From assembly GCA_031290155.1 (NCBI GenBank), contig JAITOB010000005.1, positions 1 to 62,318 on the forward strand: a DNA stretch of 62,318 nt, given 5' to 3'. The position numbers and the translations under genes were made by a program. This document shows positions 9,053 to 18,584 of this stretch, piece after piece. Every line of letters begins with the position of its first letter. Within the stretch, counting starts at the first letter, position 1. Source of the DNA: Endomicrobium sp. (lineage in GTDB: Bacteria; Elusimicrobiota; Endomicrobiia; Endomicrobiales; Endomicrobiaceae). Under the pieces are notes generated by a model. The model worked only from the letters and a program-made list of their open reading frames with translations. It was not told the DNA's origin and ran no database searches.

Positions 9053-10432
9053 ATGTGCGGAATAATTGGTGTTGAAAATAATGAAAATGCTTCTGTTTTA
9101 GCTTCAGCTGGTCTTATTACTTTACAGCATAGAGGAGAAGAGTCTGCCGGCATAACAATAAGCGGTAAAAAAAAGATGAAAACTTTTAAGGCAATGGGGC
9201 TTGTCTCGCGAATATTCAATGAAGAAATTTTATTGAATAAACTTCCCGGAACCGCTGCTATAGGTCATGTGCGTTATACAACTTCTTCAAAAAGTTCTTT
9301 AACAAATGCTCAACCTTTTCAAATAAATTGTATTCATGACAATATTTCTGTAGCGCATAACGGAAACATCACTAATTTTCCTAAGATAAAAGAAATGCTT
9401 TTGAAAAAGGGAGCAATTTTTAGTCATACTTCAGATACGGAAATATTACTTCATCTTATAGCAATGTCTAAAGGAAATCTTGCGGATATAGTTGCAAATT
9501 CATTGCGTAAACTTGAGGGAGCTTTCTCGCTTGTAATCCTTAAAGATAAAACTCTTATAGGCGCGAGAGACGAGAATGGTTTTAGGCCCTTGGTTTTGGG
9601 GAAAATAGATAACTCTTATATAATAGCTTCAGAAAGCGCTGCGATTGAAGTTATAGGCGGTAAATATATAAGAGATATAAAGCCCGCTGAAATTATAGTT
9701 ATAGAAAACGGACAAATTAAGAAATCGTTTCTGTATAAAACACCTAAGAAACAAAATACTTGTATTTTTGAGCAGGTTTATTTTTCAAGGCCTGACAGTG
9801 TAATGTTTGACCAGACTGTAAAAGAAGCCAGAGTAAAAATGGGAGAATGTCTTGCGTGCCAGATGAAAAATATAAAAGCTGACGTTGTTGTGCCTGTTCC
9901 AGACACGGGTTATTTTGCGGCATTAGGATTTTCAAGAGAGTCTAATATACTTTTTGAAAACGGTTTTGTGAGAAATCATTATGTAGGGAGATCTTTTATT
10001 AAACCTTCGCAAAGCTTAAGAGATTTGACTGCAAAGCTTAAACTTCGTCCGATAAAAGAAGTTGTAAAAGACAAAGAGATAGTACTTATTGACGACTCAA
10101 TAGTAAGAGGCACTACTTCAAAGAGAATAATAAATATGTTGAAAGAAACCGGGTCTAAAAAAATACATTTTGCTCTGTCTTGTCCGCCAATAATAAGTTC
10201 ATGTTATTACGGAATTGATACGTCCAGCAAAGATCATTTAATAGCTGCGAATCATTCCGTGGAAGAAATAAGAAAATATTTAGATGTTGATAGTTTAACT
10301 TTTTTAAGTTTAAATAATCTTATTAAAGCTTGTTCTTTTGGCAATAAAAAAGACAATGTTTTTTGCACGGCATGTTTTACAGGCAAATATCCAACGAGAA
10401 TTTCAAAAAATACATATAAAAAGAGCTGTTAA
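9053..10432 (+). CDS. purF: Amidophosphoribosyltransferase
   Basis: First committed step of purine synthesis: PRPP + glutamine to phosphoribosylamine. 459 aa. The N-terminal nucleophile Cys2 (MCGIIGV) directly follows Met, so no propeptide like that of Bacillus PurF is present. The Ntn domain includes LQHRGEESAG. The phosphoribosyltransferase PRPP loop is VLIDDSIVRGTTS (about residue 347). The C-terminus keeps FCTACFTGKYPT, the cysteine pair of Fe-S-containing PurF enzymes. The stop overlaps the pyrG ATG by one base (TAATG), so the two are translationally coupled. De novo synthesis may be essential here because hpt is broken (29182-29679). Confidence 0.95.
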   Translation: MCGIIGVENNENASVLASAGLITLQHRGEESAGITISGKKKMKTFKAMGLVSRIFNEEILLNKLPGTAAIGHVRYTTSSKSSLTNAQPFQINCIHDNISVAHNGNITNFPKIKEMLLKKGAIFSHTSDTEILLHLIAMSKGNLADIVANSLRKLEGAFSLVILKDKTLIGARDENGFRPLVLGKIDNSYIIASESAAIEVIGGKYIRDIKPAEIIVIENGQIKKSFLYKTPKKQNTCIFEQVYFSRPDSVMFDQTVKEARVKMGECLACQMKNIKADVVVPVPDTGYFAALGFSRESNILFENGFVRNHYVGRSFIKPSQSLRDLTAKLKLRPIKEVVKDKEIVLIDDSIVRGTTSKRIINMLKETGSKKIHFALSCPPIISSCYYGIDTSSKDHLIAANHSVEEIRKYLDVDSLTFLSLNNLIKACSFGNKKDNVFCTACFTGKYPTRISKNTYKKSC

Positions 10433-12012
10433 TGGCAAAATACGTTTTTATTACAGGAGGTGTTGTCAGTTCTCTAGGTAAAGGCATTTCGGGCGCCAGT
10501 GTGGGGAAGCTTTTGCAACTCCACGGATTTAAGGTGAATATGATAAAGTTTGATCCTTATATTAACGTGGATCCGGGGACAATGAATCCTTACCAGCACG
10601 GAGAAGTTTTTGTTACAGTAGATGGAACGGAATCAGATTTGGATCTTGGAACTTATGAAAGGTTTTTAGATGTTTATACAAGCAAAGCAAATACAAATAC
10701 TGCAGGCGATATTTATCAAACTGTTATTAATAGAGAAAGAATGGGAGTTTATGACGGAGCTACTGTTCAGGTTATACCTCATATCACCGATGAGATAAAG
10801 AGACGTTTTATAGCGTTAAAGAACGATTGCGATATTTCTATAATTGAAATCGGCGGAACAGTAGGGGATATTGAAGGACTTCCTTTTATGGAATCTGTAA
10901 GACAGTTTCAGCTTGAAAATAATAAAGAAGATATTTTAAGTATACATGTTACTCTTGTTCCCTATATTACGGCTGCACGCGAGTTAAAAACTAAACCTAC
11001 GCAGCATTCAGTTAATAAATTAAGAGAAATAGGTATCTCGCCCGATATGATAATATGCAGAACGGAATATCAACTTGACGATTCGTTAAAGAAAAAAATA
11101 TCTCTTTTTTGCAACGTAAAGGAAGACTGTGTAATTGAAGCGTTGGACGCTTCGTCAATTTATTACATTCCGGAAGCTCTTTATAAACAGAATGTTGACT
11201 CGTTGGTAATGGAAAAGCTTAAAATAAAACCTAAAAGAAAATTTGATAAAACGTGGTTTAAAAAAATAAAATCAATGAGTAAATTTGATAAAACAGTTAA
11301 AATCGCTATTGTAGGAAAATATGCAGATCTAAAAGATGCTTACAAGTCTATTGACGAATCCTTAAACATTGCTGCGGCAGAATTAAAGACAAAAGCTGAA
11401 GTACACTATCTTGGATCTGAAGATAAAGACTTAATTGGGAAATTAAAGCATTATAATGCTATTTTGGTTCCAGGCGGATTTGGACACAGGGGTATAAATG
11501 GTAAGATAAAAGCGGTAACATATGCAAGAGAAAATAAAATCCCGTTTCTTGGCATATGTCTGGGAATGCAGTGCAGCGTTATAGAAGCGTCAAGAAACTT
11601 AGCAAACCTTGAAGGCGCAAATTCTACGGAATTTGACAAGAATACAAAGTATCCTGTAATAAAAATTCTTGATGAACAAAAAAATATTAAATATAGAGGC
11701 GGCACGATGAGACTTGGAAATTATAAAGCTGAAATCAAAAAGAGTACATTGGCGCATAATTTATATAAAATTGAGGAAGTTGATGAAAGACACAGACACA
11801 GGTATGAAATGAATCCCGAATTTATAGAAATATTGGAAAAAACCGGTTTTTTCGTAAGCGCATACCATAAAGGGATACTTCCAGAAATTGTAGAGATAAA
11901 AAATCATCCATTTTTTATTGGCGTACAGTTTCATCCTGAGTTTGACTCAAGACCTATGAAGGCGCATCCTCTTTTTAAGGGTTTAATAAATGCGGCGCTG
12001 AAAATCATATAA
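10432..12012 (+). CDS. pyrG: CTP synthase
   Basis: Aminates UTP to CTP using glutamine and ATP. 526 aa, normal length. The N-terminal amidoligase domain starts KYVFITGGVVSSLGKG (P-loop-like) and contains MNPYQHGEVFVTVDGTESD. The C-terminal class I amidotransferase domain has the nucleophile motif LGICLGMQ (about residue 377) and the His/Glu pair in QFHPEFDSRP near the end. It overlaps purF by one base. After it comes a short gap holding the def promoter. Confidence 0.96.
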   Translation: MAKYVFITGGVVSSLGKGISGASVGKLLQLHGFKVNMIKFDPYINVDPGTMNPYQHGEVFVTVDGTESDLDLGTYERFLDVYTSKANTNTAGDIYQTVINRERMGVYDGATVQVIPHITDEIKRRFIALKNDCDISIIEIGGTVGDIEGLPFMESVRQFQLENNKEDILSIHVTLVPYITAARELKTKPTQHSVNKLREIGISPDMIICRTEYQLDDSLKKKISLFCNVKEDCVIEALDASSIYYIPEALYKQNVDSLVMEKLKIKPKRKFDKTWFKKIKSMSKFDKTVKIAIVGKYADLKDAYKSIDESLNIAAAELKTKAEVHYLGSEDKDLIGKLKHYNAILVPGGFGHRGINGKIKAVTYARENKIPFLGICLGMQCSVIEASRNLANLEGANSTEFDKNTKYPVIKILDEQKNIKYRGGTMRLGNYKAEIKKSTLAHNLYKIEEVDERHRHRYEMNPEFIEILEKTGFFVSAYHKGILPEIVEIKNHPFFIGVQFHPEFDSRPMKAHPLFKGLINAALKII

Positions 12013-12030
12013 TTACATTATTGCGCTGTG

Positions 12031-12060
12031 TTGAAACTTTATAAAATAAAATGGTAGAAT
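12031..12060 (+). promoter_or_regulatory. Probable promoter for def, possibly giving a leaderless mRNA
   Basis: TTGAAA (12031-12036), an 18-base spacer and TAGAAT (12055-12060) preceded by TGG, an extended -10. The def ATG starts at 12068, only seven bases after the -10 box, where transcription would normally begin, and there is no Shine-Dalgarno sequence in AGCGGCT. The transcript could therefore start at or next to the AUG. Confidence 0.5.
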
Positions 12061-12067
12061 AGCGGCT

Positions 12068-12514
12068 ATGTCAAAATTAGAAATAAAAAAATATGGCGAT
12101 CCCGTTTTGAGAAAAAAAACAACCGCAGTATTAGAAATTAATGCTGATATAAAAAAACTCGCCTCAAATATGCTTGAGACAATGTACTTAGCTAAAGGAG
12201 TAGGTCTTGCCGCTCCGCAAGTTGGTATTTCTTTGAGACTTTGCGTGATTGATGTAGATCCAAATAAAAAATATCCTGTTGTTATGATAAATCCTGAAAT
12301 TATTTCTGGTGAAAATAAAGTATCCGCAGGAGAAGGCTGTTTGTCTTTTCCTGGTGTATATGAAAATGTGGAACGTTTTGGCAACGTTGTTGCGAAATAC
12401 ACTGATTTAAACGGAAAACAATGTGAAGTTAAAGCTCAAGACTTGCTGGCAAAAGCTATGCAGCATGAGATAGATCATTTAGACGGCAAACTTTTTATAG
12501 ATTATCTTTGCTGA
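12068..12514 (+). CDS. def: Peptide deformylase
   Basis: Removes the formyl group from the N-terminal Met of new proteins. At 148 aa it is a short but complete enzyme of this family. All three signature motifs are present: GVGLAAPQVG (about residue 45), EGCLSFPG (metal-binding Cys) and QHEIDHLDG (HExxH metal site). It is paired with fmt, which adds the formyl group, 50 bases downstream. No ribosome-binding site precedes the ATG, and the candidate promoter sits almost on top of the start. Confidence 0.96.
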   Translation: MSKLEIKKYGDPVLRKKTTAVLEINADIKKLASNMLETMYLAKGVGLAAPQVGISLRLCVIDVDPNKKYPVVMINPEIISGENKVSAGEGCLSFPGVYENVERFGNVVAKYTDLNGKQCEVKAQDLLAKAMQHEIDHLDGKLFIDYLC

Positions 12515-12564
12515 CGGTAAAAGAAAATCTATTGAAAAAGAAATAAAGAGAAAATAGGTGGTTG

Positions 12565-13503
12565 GTGAAGATTTTATTTTTTGGTACTTCTCTTGTTTCA
12601 AAACTTTTTCTTGAAGATTTATATAAAAACAATCATGAAATTTTTATTATAACAATACCCGACAAACACGCTTTAAGAGGTCAAAAACTTATATATCAGG
12701 CTGTAAAAATTTACGCTATAAAAAATAATATCAGTTTTATACAACCCGCAGAATTTACAACTGATATTATTAAAAAGGTAGGAAATTTTGACCCGGATGC
12801 GGGTATTGCAATAGCTTATGGTAAACTTATTCCCGAAGTTGTTTTTAATATCCCTAAATATAAAACTTTTAATATACATTTTTCGCTGCTGCCTAAATAT
12901 AGAGGGGCATCTCCCGTACAGTATGCTTTATGTAATGGAGAGGCCGAAACCGGTGTTTCCTCTTTCCATATTTCAGAAAAATTTGACACAGGCAATATAA
13001 TAATTCAAGAAAAACTTAATATAGATATAAGAGATAACGCCAAAACTTTATTTAACAAACTTATTCCTTTAGGCGTAGATGTTATGAATAAAACTCTTAA
13101 ACTTGGGCGGAATGCTCTGTTAAGTTCAAAAGACCAATCAGGGTGTCCAAGTTTTGCTCCTCTTTTAAAAAAGGAAGACGGGCTGGTTGATTGGAGGAAA
13201 AGCGCAGGTGATATATACAATCAGTTTAGAGGCTTATATATTTGGCCGGGGACATATTCAATAATATCGCAAGGTAAATTGGCAGGCAAAAGAATTAAAT
13301 TTATAGAAATAGAAATATTTGACAGCGTTTCAATCAATAAAGATTTCGGGACAGTACATTCTATAGAAAAATATAATGGATTTACAGTTTTATGTGCTGT
13401 TGGAAAAATTTTGGTAGTTAAATTACAACCTGAAAACAAGGATATTATGGCTGCATGGAATTTTGTTCAAGGCGGACAGCTGTCAATAGGCGACTATTTT
13501 TAA
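12565..13503 (+). CDS. fmt: Methionyl-tRNA formyltransferase
   Basis: Formylates Met-tRNAi with 10-formyl-THF for translation initiation. 312-313 aa, normal size. The formyltransferase domain has the catalytic region FNIHFSLLPKYRGASPVQYA (about residues 105-124, with Asn-x-His) and the Asp in FDTGNIIIQ. The C-terminal OB-like tRNA-binding domain follows (RGLYIWPGTYS). The start is either TTG 12562 or GTG 12565; GTG gives the typical VKILFFGT opening and better spacing from AGG at 12556-12558. Forms a functional pair with def; folate for the formyl donor is made by folE/folP further on. Confidence 0.95.
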   Translation: MKILFFGTSLVSKLFLEDLYKNNHEIFIITIPDKHALRGQKLIYQAVKIYAIKNNISFIQPAEFTTDIIKKVGNFDPDAGIAIAYGKLIPEVVFNIPKYKTFNIHFSLLPKYRGASPVQYALCNGEAETGVSSFHISEKFDTGNIIIQEKLNIDIRDNAKTLFNKLIPLGVDVMNKTLKLGRNALLSSKDQSGCPSFAPLLKKEDGLVDWRKSAGDIYNQFRGLYIWPGTYSIISQGKLAGKRIKFIEIEIFDSVSINKDFGTVHSIEKYNGFTVLCAVGKILVVKLQPENKDIMAAWNFVQGGQLSIGDYF

Positions 13504-13544
13504 ATTATGTTGTAATATAAACATCGAGTAAGGAGAATTTTGTT

Positions 13545-13874
13545 ATGGCTACTGAAGTTAATGAAAGTAATTTTTCACAAGAAGTATTATTATCAAATAA
13601 ACCGGTATTGGTTGATTTTTGGGCGCATTGGTGCGGTCCGTGTAAAATGCTTGCTCCTATTATGGATGAGATTGCTGTTGAATATGAAGATAAAGTAAAA
13701 ATATATAAAGTTGATACGGATAAAAATATGTCTTTATCGACTAAATTTCAAATTACGTCAATTCCATGTTTAATTCTGTTTAAAAATGGAACAGCGGTAC
13801 AAAAAATAATAGGATTTAAATCTAAGAATGAGATAAAAAGAATTATTGATAGTATGTTAATTAATATAGTTTAA
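13545..13874 (+). CDS. trxA: Thioredoxin
   Basis: Small cytosolic disulfide reductase, 109 aa. The redox motif is WCGPC (about residue 29-33) in VDFWAHWCGPCKML, with the cis-Pro loop ITSIPCLILF and the C-terminal helix. AAGGAG sits before the ATG. It is 216 bases upstream of trxB, the reductase that recharges it with NADPH electrons. An ordinary member of the family; an extra Cys follows the cis-Pro. Confidence 0.95.
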   Translation: MATEVNESNFSQEVLLSNKPVLVDFWAHWCGPCKMLAPIMDEIAVEYEDKVKIYKVDTDKNMSLSTKFQITSIPCLILFKNGTAVQKIIGFKSKNEIKRIIDSMLINIV

Positions 13875-14090
13875 TTACAGCATAGCACAGTATTTTCTTG
13901 TAATTTCCATATTAATTAAATTATTTTAGTTTAAAAATAAATTTGGCGAAAGCTGTTTAAGCTGTTTAAAATGTTTTATTTTTAGAATATTTTATTGGGA
14001 AATATATAGATTTTGAATTTAACTTATAGCGATAGCAGCAGAAGTAATTATAAAATACGACTGTGCGTTGGACTAACTTAAGGATTTATT

Positions 14091-14999
14091 ATGGTTTATG
14101 ATGTTGTTGTTATAGGCGGAGGCCCGGCAGGATTATCAGCAGCGATATATGCTTCAAGAGCAAAGCTTAGTATATTGCTTATAGAAAAAAATAGCTGCGG
14201 CGGACATATAATAATAACAGACTCCCTTGACAATTATCCTGGTTTTGATGGGGGAATTAATGGTTTTGAACTTGCCGTTAAACTTGAAACCCAGGCAAAA
14301 AAATTTGGGACAAAGATAGTTTATGACGAAGTTTCCGGTATTGAAACCGGAAATATAAAAAAAGTAATTACTGTAAATTCTGTTTATGAAACCAAAACTA
14401 TTATTACTGCTGCTGGAACGCACGTAAGAGAAATGAATATACCTGGAGAATCAAAATTTAAGGGCAGAGGAGTATCTTTTTGCGCTACATGCGATGCCCC
14501 TTTTTATAAAGATAAAGATGTATTGGTTGTCGGCGGCGGCGATTCAGCAGTTCAGGAATCTATTTATCTTTCAAAATTTGCAAAAAGTGTAACTATAATT
14601 CATAGAAATGCCAAGTTAAGATCTACAAAAATTCTGCAGGATAGAATGTTAACGTATCCAAATATTTCAGTAATATATAATACTGTTATTAAGGAAATTT
14701 GCGGTGAAGATTTCCCTGAAAAAGTAACAATAACGAATGTTAATACAAAAGAAAGCAGAGATTTAAAAACTAACGGTATTTTTGTTTTTATAGGCTTAGT
14801 TCCAAACACTTCTTTTTTTTCAAGTCTTACTCTTGATAATACGGGATATATTATAACAGATGAAAATATGAATACTTCCATTCCCGGTATTTTCGCTTGC
14901 GGCGATATAAGAAAAAAACAGTTAAGACAAGTTGTAACAGCTGCGTCAGATGGAGCTCAAGCAGCTATAAGCGCACAACACTACATAGAAAATCTATGA
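14091..14999 (+). CDS. trxB: Thioredoxin reductase
   Basis: NADPH-dependent flavoprotein that reduces thioredoxin. 302 aa. FAD-binding GGGPAGLSAAIYASRA at the N-terminus, the redox-active CATC in SFCATCDAPFYK (about residue 133), the NADPH-binding VVGGGDSAVQE, and the C-terminal FAD motif IFACGDIR. Its TGA overlaps the polA ATG (ATGA at 14996-14999), so polA translation is coupled to it, an unusual pairing. Confidence 0.96.
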   Translation: MVYDVVVIGGGPAGLSAAIYASRAKLSILLIEKNSCGGHIIITDSLDNYPGFDGGINGFELAVKLETQAKKFGTKIVYDEVSGIETGNIKKVITVNSVYETKTIITAAGTHVREMNIPGESKFKGRGVSFCATCDAPFYKDKDVLVVGGGDSAVQESIYLSKFAKSVTIIHRNAKLRSTKILQDRMLTYPNISVIYNTVIKEICGEDFPEKVTITNVNTKESRDLKTNGIFVFIGLVPNTSFFSSLTLDNTGYIITDENMNTSIPGIFACGDIRKKQLRQVVTAASDGAQAAISAQHYIENL

Positions 15000-17842
15000 A
15001 AAAATTCTTTATTATAGACGGTAATGCGTATATTCATAGAGCATATCATGCTTTACCGCCTCTTGTTACTTCAAATAATCAGCAAATTAACGCGATTTAT
15101 GGTTTTATAAAATTATTATTTAAAATTAAAAACAATTTTAATCCGGATTACATTGCGGTTTGTTTTGATTATCCATCAAAAAATTTTAGGCATGAAATTT
15201 TTAAAAATTATAAAGCAAATAGAAGACCGCTTGACGAGGCACTTATAAGCCAGATGCCTATTGCAAGAGAAGCTGCAAAAGCTTTAAATATTGCGGATAT
15301 AGAAATACAAGGCTATGAAGCGGATGATTTAATTGCCACATTAGCCCAGAATAATAAAAAAAATAATATGCAGACCGTTATTGTAACAGGCGATAAGGAT
15401 ATTTTACAATTAGCTGAGGATGAAAATATTTTAATTTGGAATGATTCCAAAGATATTATGCACAATACAAAAAGTGTTAAAGAAAAATATGGAGTTGAAC
15501 CTAAACAGCTTACTGACGTTTTTGCTTTAATGGGAGACGCTGTTGATAATGTTCCCGGTATAAAAGGTATTGGAGAAAAAACAGCGGTAAAACTTATAAA
15601 AGAATTCGGGAATCTTGAAAATGTTTTAAAGAATGCAGATTTTGTAAAAGGAAATTTAGGAAGACTGCTCAAACAAGGTAAAGAAGAAGCATTATTAAGT
15701 AAAAAATTAATAGAACTAAATAAACAAGTTCATTTACGTTATGAAATCTCAGAGTTTGAAAGTAAAGATTTAGATTTGAGTAATGCAATTCTTTTTTTTG
15801 AAAAATATGAGTTTAAAAGTTTGCTGAATAAGTATTCAGGCACGGCTGCTAAACCTGTTGCCACAGCAACTTCATCAACAGCTGATTATTCCCATTCAAT
15901 GGTGAAACCTGAAATAGAGGGCAATGATATTTCCTCCGCCGGCGCCGTAAAGCCGAATTTTCTAAAAACACATATCTTAAAAAAAGAACAAAGTGATGTT
16001 AATTCAGGTCAAGTGGTAAGTAAAAATACGAATTTGTCATTCAATGTATTTGAATCCGAAATAGTAGATACTCCTGAAAAAGCAATTAAAGTTGTAAAGA
16101 TAATAGAAGAGGCGGGAATTTTTGCTTTAAAAACAATAGGATCTGCCAATGATTTTTTTAAGATGCAGATAGTAGGCGTATCGTTATGTATTGAAAATAA
16201 AGCTTTCTATTTTCCCATCGGGCATAACTATTTAACCGCGCAGCAAATGACTTTTAATGATTTTAAGAATATTTTCTCTCATCTGTTTTATTCAAATAAT
16301 ATAAAGAAAGTAGGATATGATTTAAAGCAGGAAAGGAATATTTACAAGACGTTAGGACTAGTTTTCAATAACATATATTTTGACATAATGCTTGCGTCGT
16401 ACTGTTTGAATCCTGCAAAATCGCATAGTTTGCCGGATATATCAAATGAATATGTCGGTTTTACAGCTGGCGACGAATCTTATTTTAAGAAAGGAACGAA
16501 AAAAATTACGTTTGCGGATTCTTTGATAGGGGATAATGCAAAATATGCCAATTTAATTTCTTATGCAATTTTTGCCATGTATAAAATATTTGATTTCCGA
16601 ATAAAAGATAAAAAGCTCGCATCGCTTTTTTTTGATATAGAAATGCCTTTAATTGAAGTTCTTTCTGAAATGGAAATTGCAGGAATAAAAGTTGATTCGT
16701 CTTTTTTACATAAATTTAATGAAAAAATCGTTTTTGAATTAAAAAAAATTGAAAATAACATATATAAAATTGCGGATAAAGAATTTAATGTTAATTCTCC
16801 AAAACAGCTTTCTTCAGTAATGTTTGAAAAGCTTAACCTGCCGGTAATTAAAAGAACCAAAACAGGTTATTCCACAGATGAAGAAGTATTGACAGAATTA
16901 TCTTCATATGAGTTGCCGGCTGAAGTATTAAAACACAGAGAGCTTCAAAAATTAAAAAGTACTTATATAGATTCTACAACAAACTACTGTGTTTATTATG
17001 GCAGTAGAATTCATACCGTTTTCAATCAGGCAGTAACAACTACGGGGAGATTGTCTTCCACAGAACCTAATTTACAAAATATTCCTATAAAATCTGTTTA
17101 CGGTAAAGAATTTAGGAAAGTGTTTGTGCCTGAAGATGATAAAATTTTTATCTCTGCGGATTATTCGCAGATTGATTTAAGAGTTTTAGCTCATATTTCA
17201 AATGATGAAAAACTTATAGAAGCTTTTAAAAAGGGTGCAGACATACACAGCGCAACAGCAAGAGAAATTTTTAATATTCCGCCAAGAGAACCTTTACCTG
17301 GTAATTTAAGAAGCGCTGCAAAATCCATAAATTTTGGGATAGTTTACGGTATGTCTCCGTTTGGACTTTCAAAACAGTTAAATATCCCGTTTGGAAAAGC
17401 AAAAGAATATATTGACGGATATTTTGATAGATATAAAGGGGTAAAAATATGGATGAAACATATTGTCGAGCAGGCATTAAAAGACGGATATGTCAGTACA
17501 ATTACCGGAAGAATAAGATATATGCCTGAACTGAATTCAAATAATGTTCTAATTAGAAATGCCGGTGAAAGGATAGCTTTAAATACTCCTGTGCAGGGCA
17601 GTTCTGCGGATATTATAAAAATTGCAATGATTAATATATATAATGAAATTAAACTTAAAGGCTATAAGTCTTTAATGCTTTTACAGGTGCACGACGATCT
17701 GCTTTTTGAAGTTCCTAGTGTTGAAGCTGAAAAATTGGTTTTAATTATTAAAGACAAAATGGAAAATTCCGTAAAATTGCGTATTCCTGTAGTTGTTGAT
17801 ATTAAAACCGGTAAAAACTGGGGGGAAATGCAAAAAATATGA
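14996..17842 (+). CDS. polA: DNA polymerase I (proofreading residues missing)
   Basis: Okazaki-fragment processing and repair polymerase, 948 aa. The open frame extends upstream into trxB, but MKKFFIIDGNAYIHRAYHAL at 14996 is the family N-terminus. The 5'-3' exonuclease domain spans about 1-290, with GYEADDLIAT and GDAVDNVPGIKGIGEKTA. Residues 290-370 are a low-complexity linker. In the 3'-5' exonuclease domain (about 370-560) the catalytic acidic residues are gone: the motif I DxE position reads FALKTIG, and motif III reads YAIFAMYK. The polymerase is intact: motif A SADYSQIDLR, motif B RSAAKSINFGIVYG, motif C VHDDLLFE. Overlaps coaE by ATGA. Loss of proofreading in Pol I is known in other bacteria. 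Confidence 0.96.
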   Translation: MKKFFIIDGNAYIHRAYHALPPLVTSNNQQINAIYGFIKLLFKIKNNFNPDYIAVCFDYPSKNFRHEIFKNYKANRRPLDEALISQMPIAREAAKALNIADIEIQGYEADDLIATLAQNNKKNNMQTVIVTGDKDILQLAEDENILIWNDSKDIMHNTKSVKEKYGVEPKQLTDVFALMGDAVDNVPGIKGIGEKTAVKLIKEFGNLENVLKNADFVKGNLGRLLKQGKEEALLSKKLIELNKQVHLRYEISEFESKDLDLSNAILFFEKYEFKSLLNKYSGTAAKPVATATSSTADYSHSMVKPEIEGNDISSAGAVKPNFLKTHILKKEQSDVNSGQVVSKNTNLSFNVFESEIVDTPEKAIKVVKIIEEAGIFALKTIGSANDFFKMQIVGVSLCIENKAFYFPIGHNYLTAQQMTFNDFKNIFSHLFYSNNIKKVGYDLKQERNIYKTLGLVFNNIYFDIMLASYCLNPAKSHSLPDISNEYVGFTAGDESYFKKGTKKITFADSLIGDNAKYANLISYAIFAMYKIFDFRIKDKKLASLFFDIEMPLIEVLSEMEIAGIKVDSSFLHKFNEKIVFELKKIENNIYKIADKEFNVNSPKQLSSVMFEKLNLPVIKRTKTGYSTDEEVLTELSSYELPAEVLKHRELQKLKSTYIDSTTNYCVYYGSRIHTVFNQAVTTTGRLSSTEPNLQNIPIKSVYGKEFRKVFVPEDDKIFISADYSQIDLRVLAHISNDEKLIEAFKKGADIHSATAREIFNIPPREPLPGNLRSAAKSINFGIVYGMSPFGLSKQLNIPFGKAKEYIDGYFDRYKGVKIWMKHIVEQALKDGYVSTITGRIRYMPELNSNNVLIRNAGERIALNTPVQGSSADIIKIAMINIYNEIKLKGYKSLMLLQVHDDLLFEVPSVEAEKLVLIIKDKMENSVKLRIPVVVDIKTGKNWGEMQKI

Positions 17843-18435
17843 TAATAGGTTTGACTGGCGGAATTGCTACGGGTAAAAGTGAAAGCGCTAAATATTTTGA
17901 AATGCTTGGCGCTTATGTTGTAGATGCCGATGCGATATCCTGTGATATTACTGCTAAAGGCATGCCTGCTTTAAATGAACTTGTAAAGAATTTAGGAGAT
18001 AATATTCTCTTCTCAAATGGAACTTTAAACAGAAAAAAGCTTGCTGGTATAATTTTTTCAGACAAAAAAATAAAACTCATAGTTGAAAAAATTCTTCACG
18101 CCCGTATAATTTCAAGAGTAAATAAGACAATCAAGCTAAAGAAAAATGAATACGATAATATAGTAATTAATGCGCCTCTTCTTTTTGAGGCAGGTTTAAA
18201 TAAAATATGCGATAAGACCGTAGTTGTATGGGCGCCTTATGATATTCAGGCGCGGCGTCTTGTATTACGTGATAAATTAGGTGTAGAACAAATAAAGAAG
18301 AGAATTTATTCACAAATGCCCATAGGGGAAAAAATTGAGCTTACTGATTTTACAATAGATAATACGGGTTCTAAAAAAGACTTGAAAAAAAACATAAAAG
18401 CTTTATATATATTATTGACATCTAAAAGCAAATAA
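17839..18435 (+). CDS. coaE: Dephospho-CoA kinase
   Basis: Last step of coenzyme A synthesis, phosphorylating dephospho-CoA at the 3'-OH. 198 aa. The P-loop is LTGGIATGKS at the very N-terminus, followed by VDADAIS (the catalytic Asp region) and APLLFEAGLNK, all family hallmarks; the lid region has RLVLRDKLG. Its ATG overlaps the polA stop (ATGA), the usual polA-coaE gene order of several phyla. Last gene of the trxB-polA-coaE operon before a 149-base gap. Confidence 0.94.
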   Translation: MIIGLTGGIATGKSESAKYFEMLGAYVVDADAISCDITAKGMPALNELVKNLGDNILFSNGTLNRKKLAGIIFSDKKIKLIVEKILHARIISRVNKTIKLKKNEYDNIVINAPLLFEAGLNKICDKTVVVWAPYDIQARRLVLRDKLGVEQIKKRIYSQMPIGEKIELTDFTIDNTGSKKDLKKNIKALYILLTSKSK

Positions 18436-18584
18436 TATAAAATTCTGAGGTCTGATTGTAATTTTTTCAAATCAAAAGAATAAATCAAATCAAATTAGTA
18501 AATAAAGACGGATATGCCGAGTCGTAGAAATCTTTTTATAACAATCAAATAATTGAAAATGCGTTCAAAAACTCTGGAGGGTTA

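Noticed and set aside
14897-14995. Upstream extension of the polA reading frame
   Set aside because: The frame is open for 33 codons inside trxB, but the basic, Ser-rich peptide is the trxB sequence read out of frame. The family N-terminus begins exactly at the ATGA overlap, 14996.
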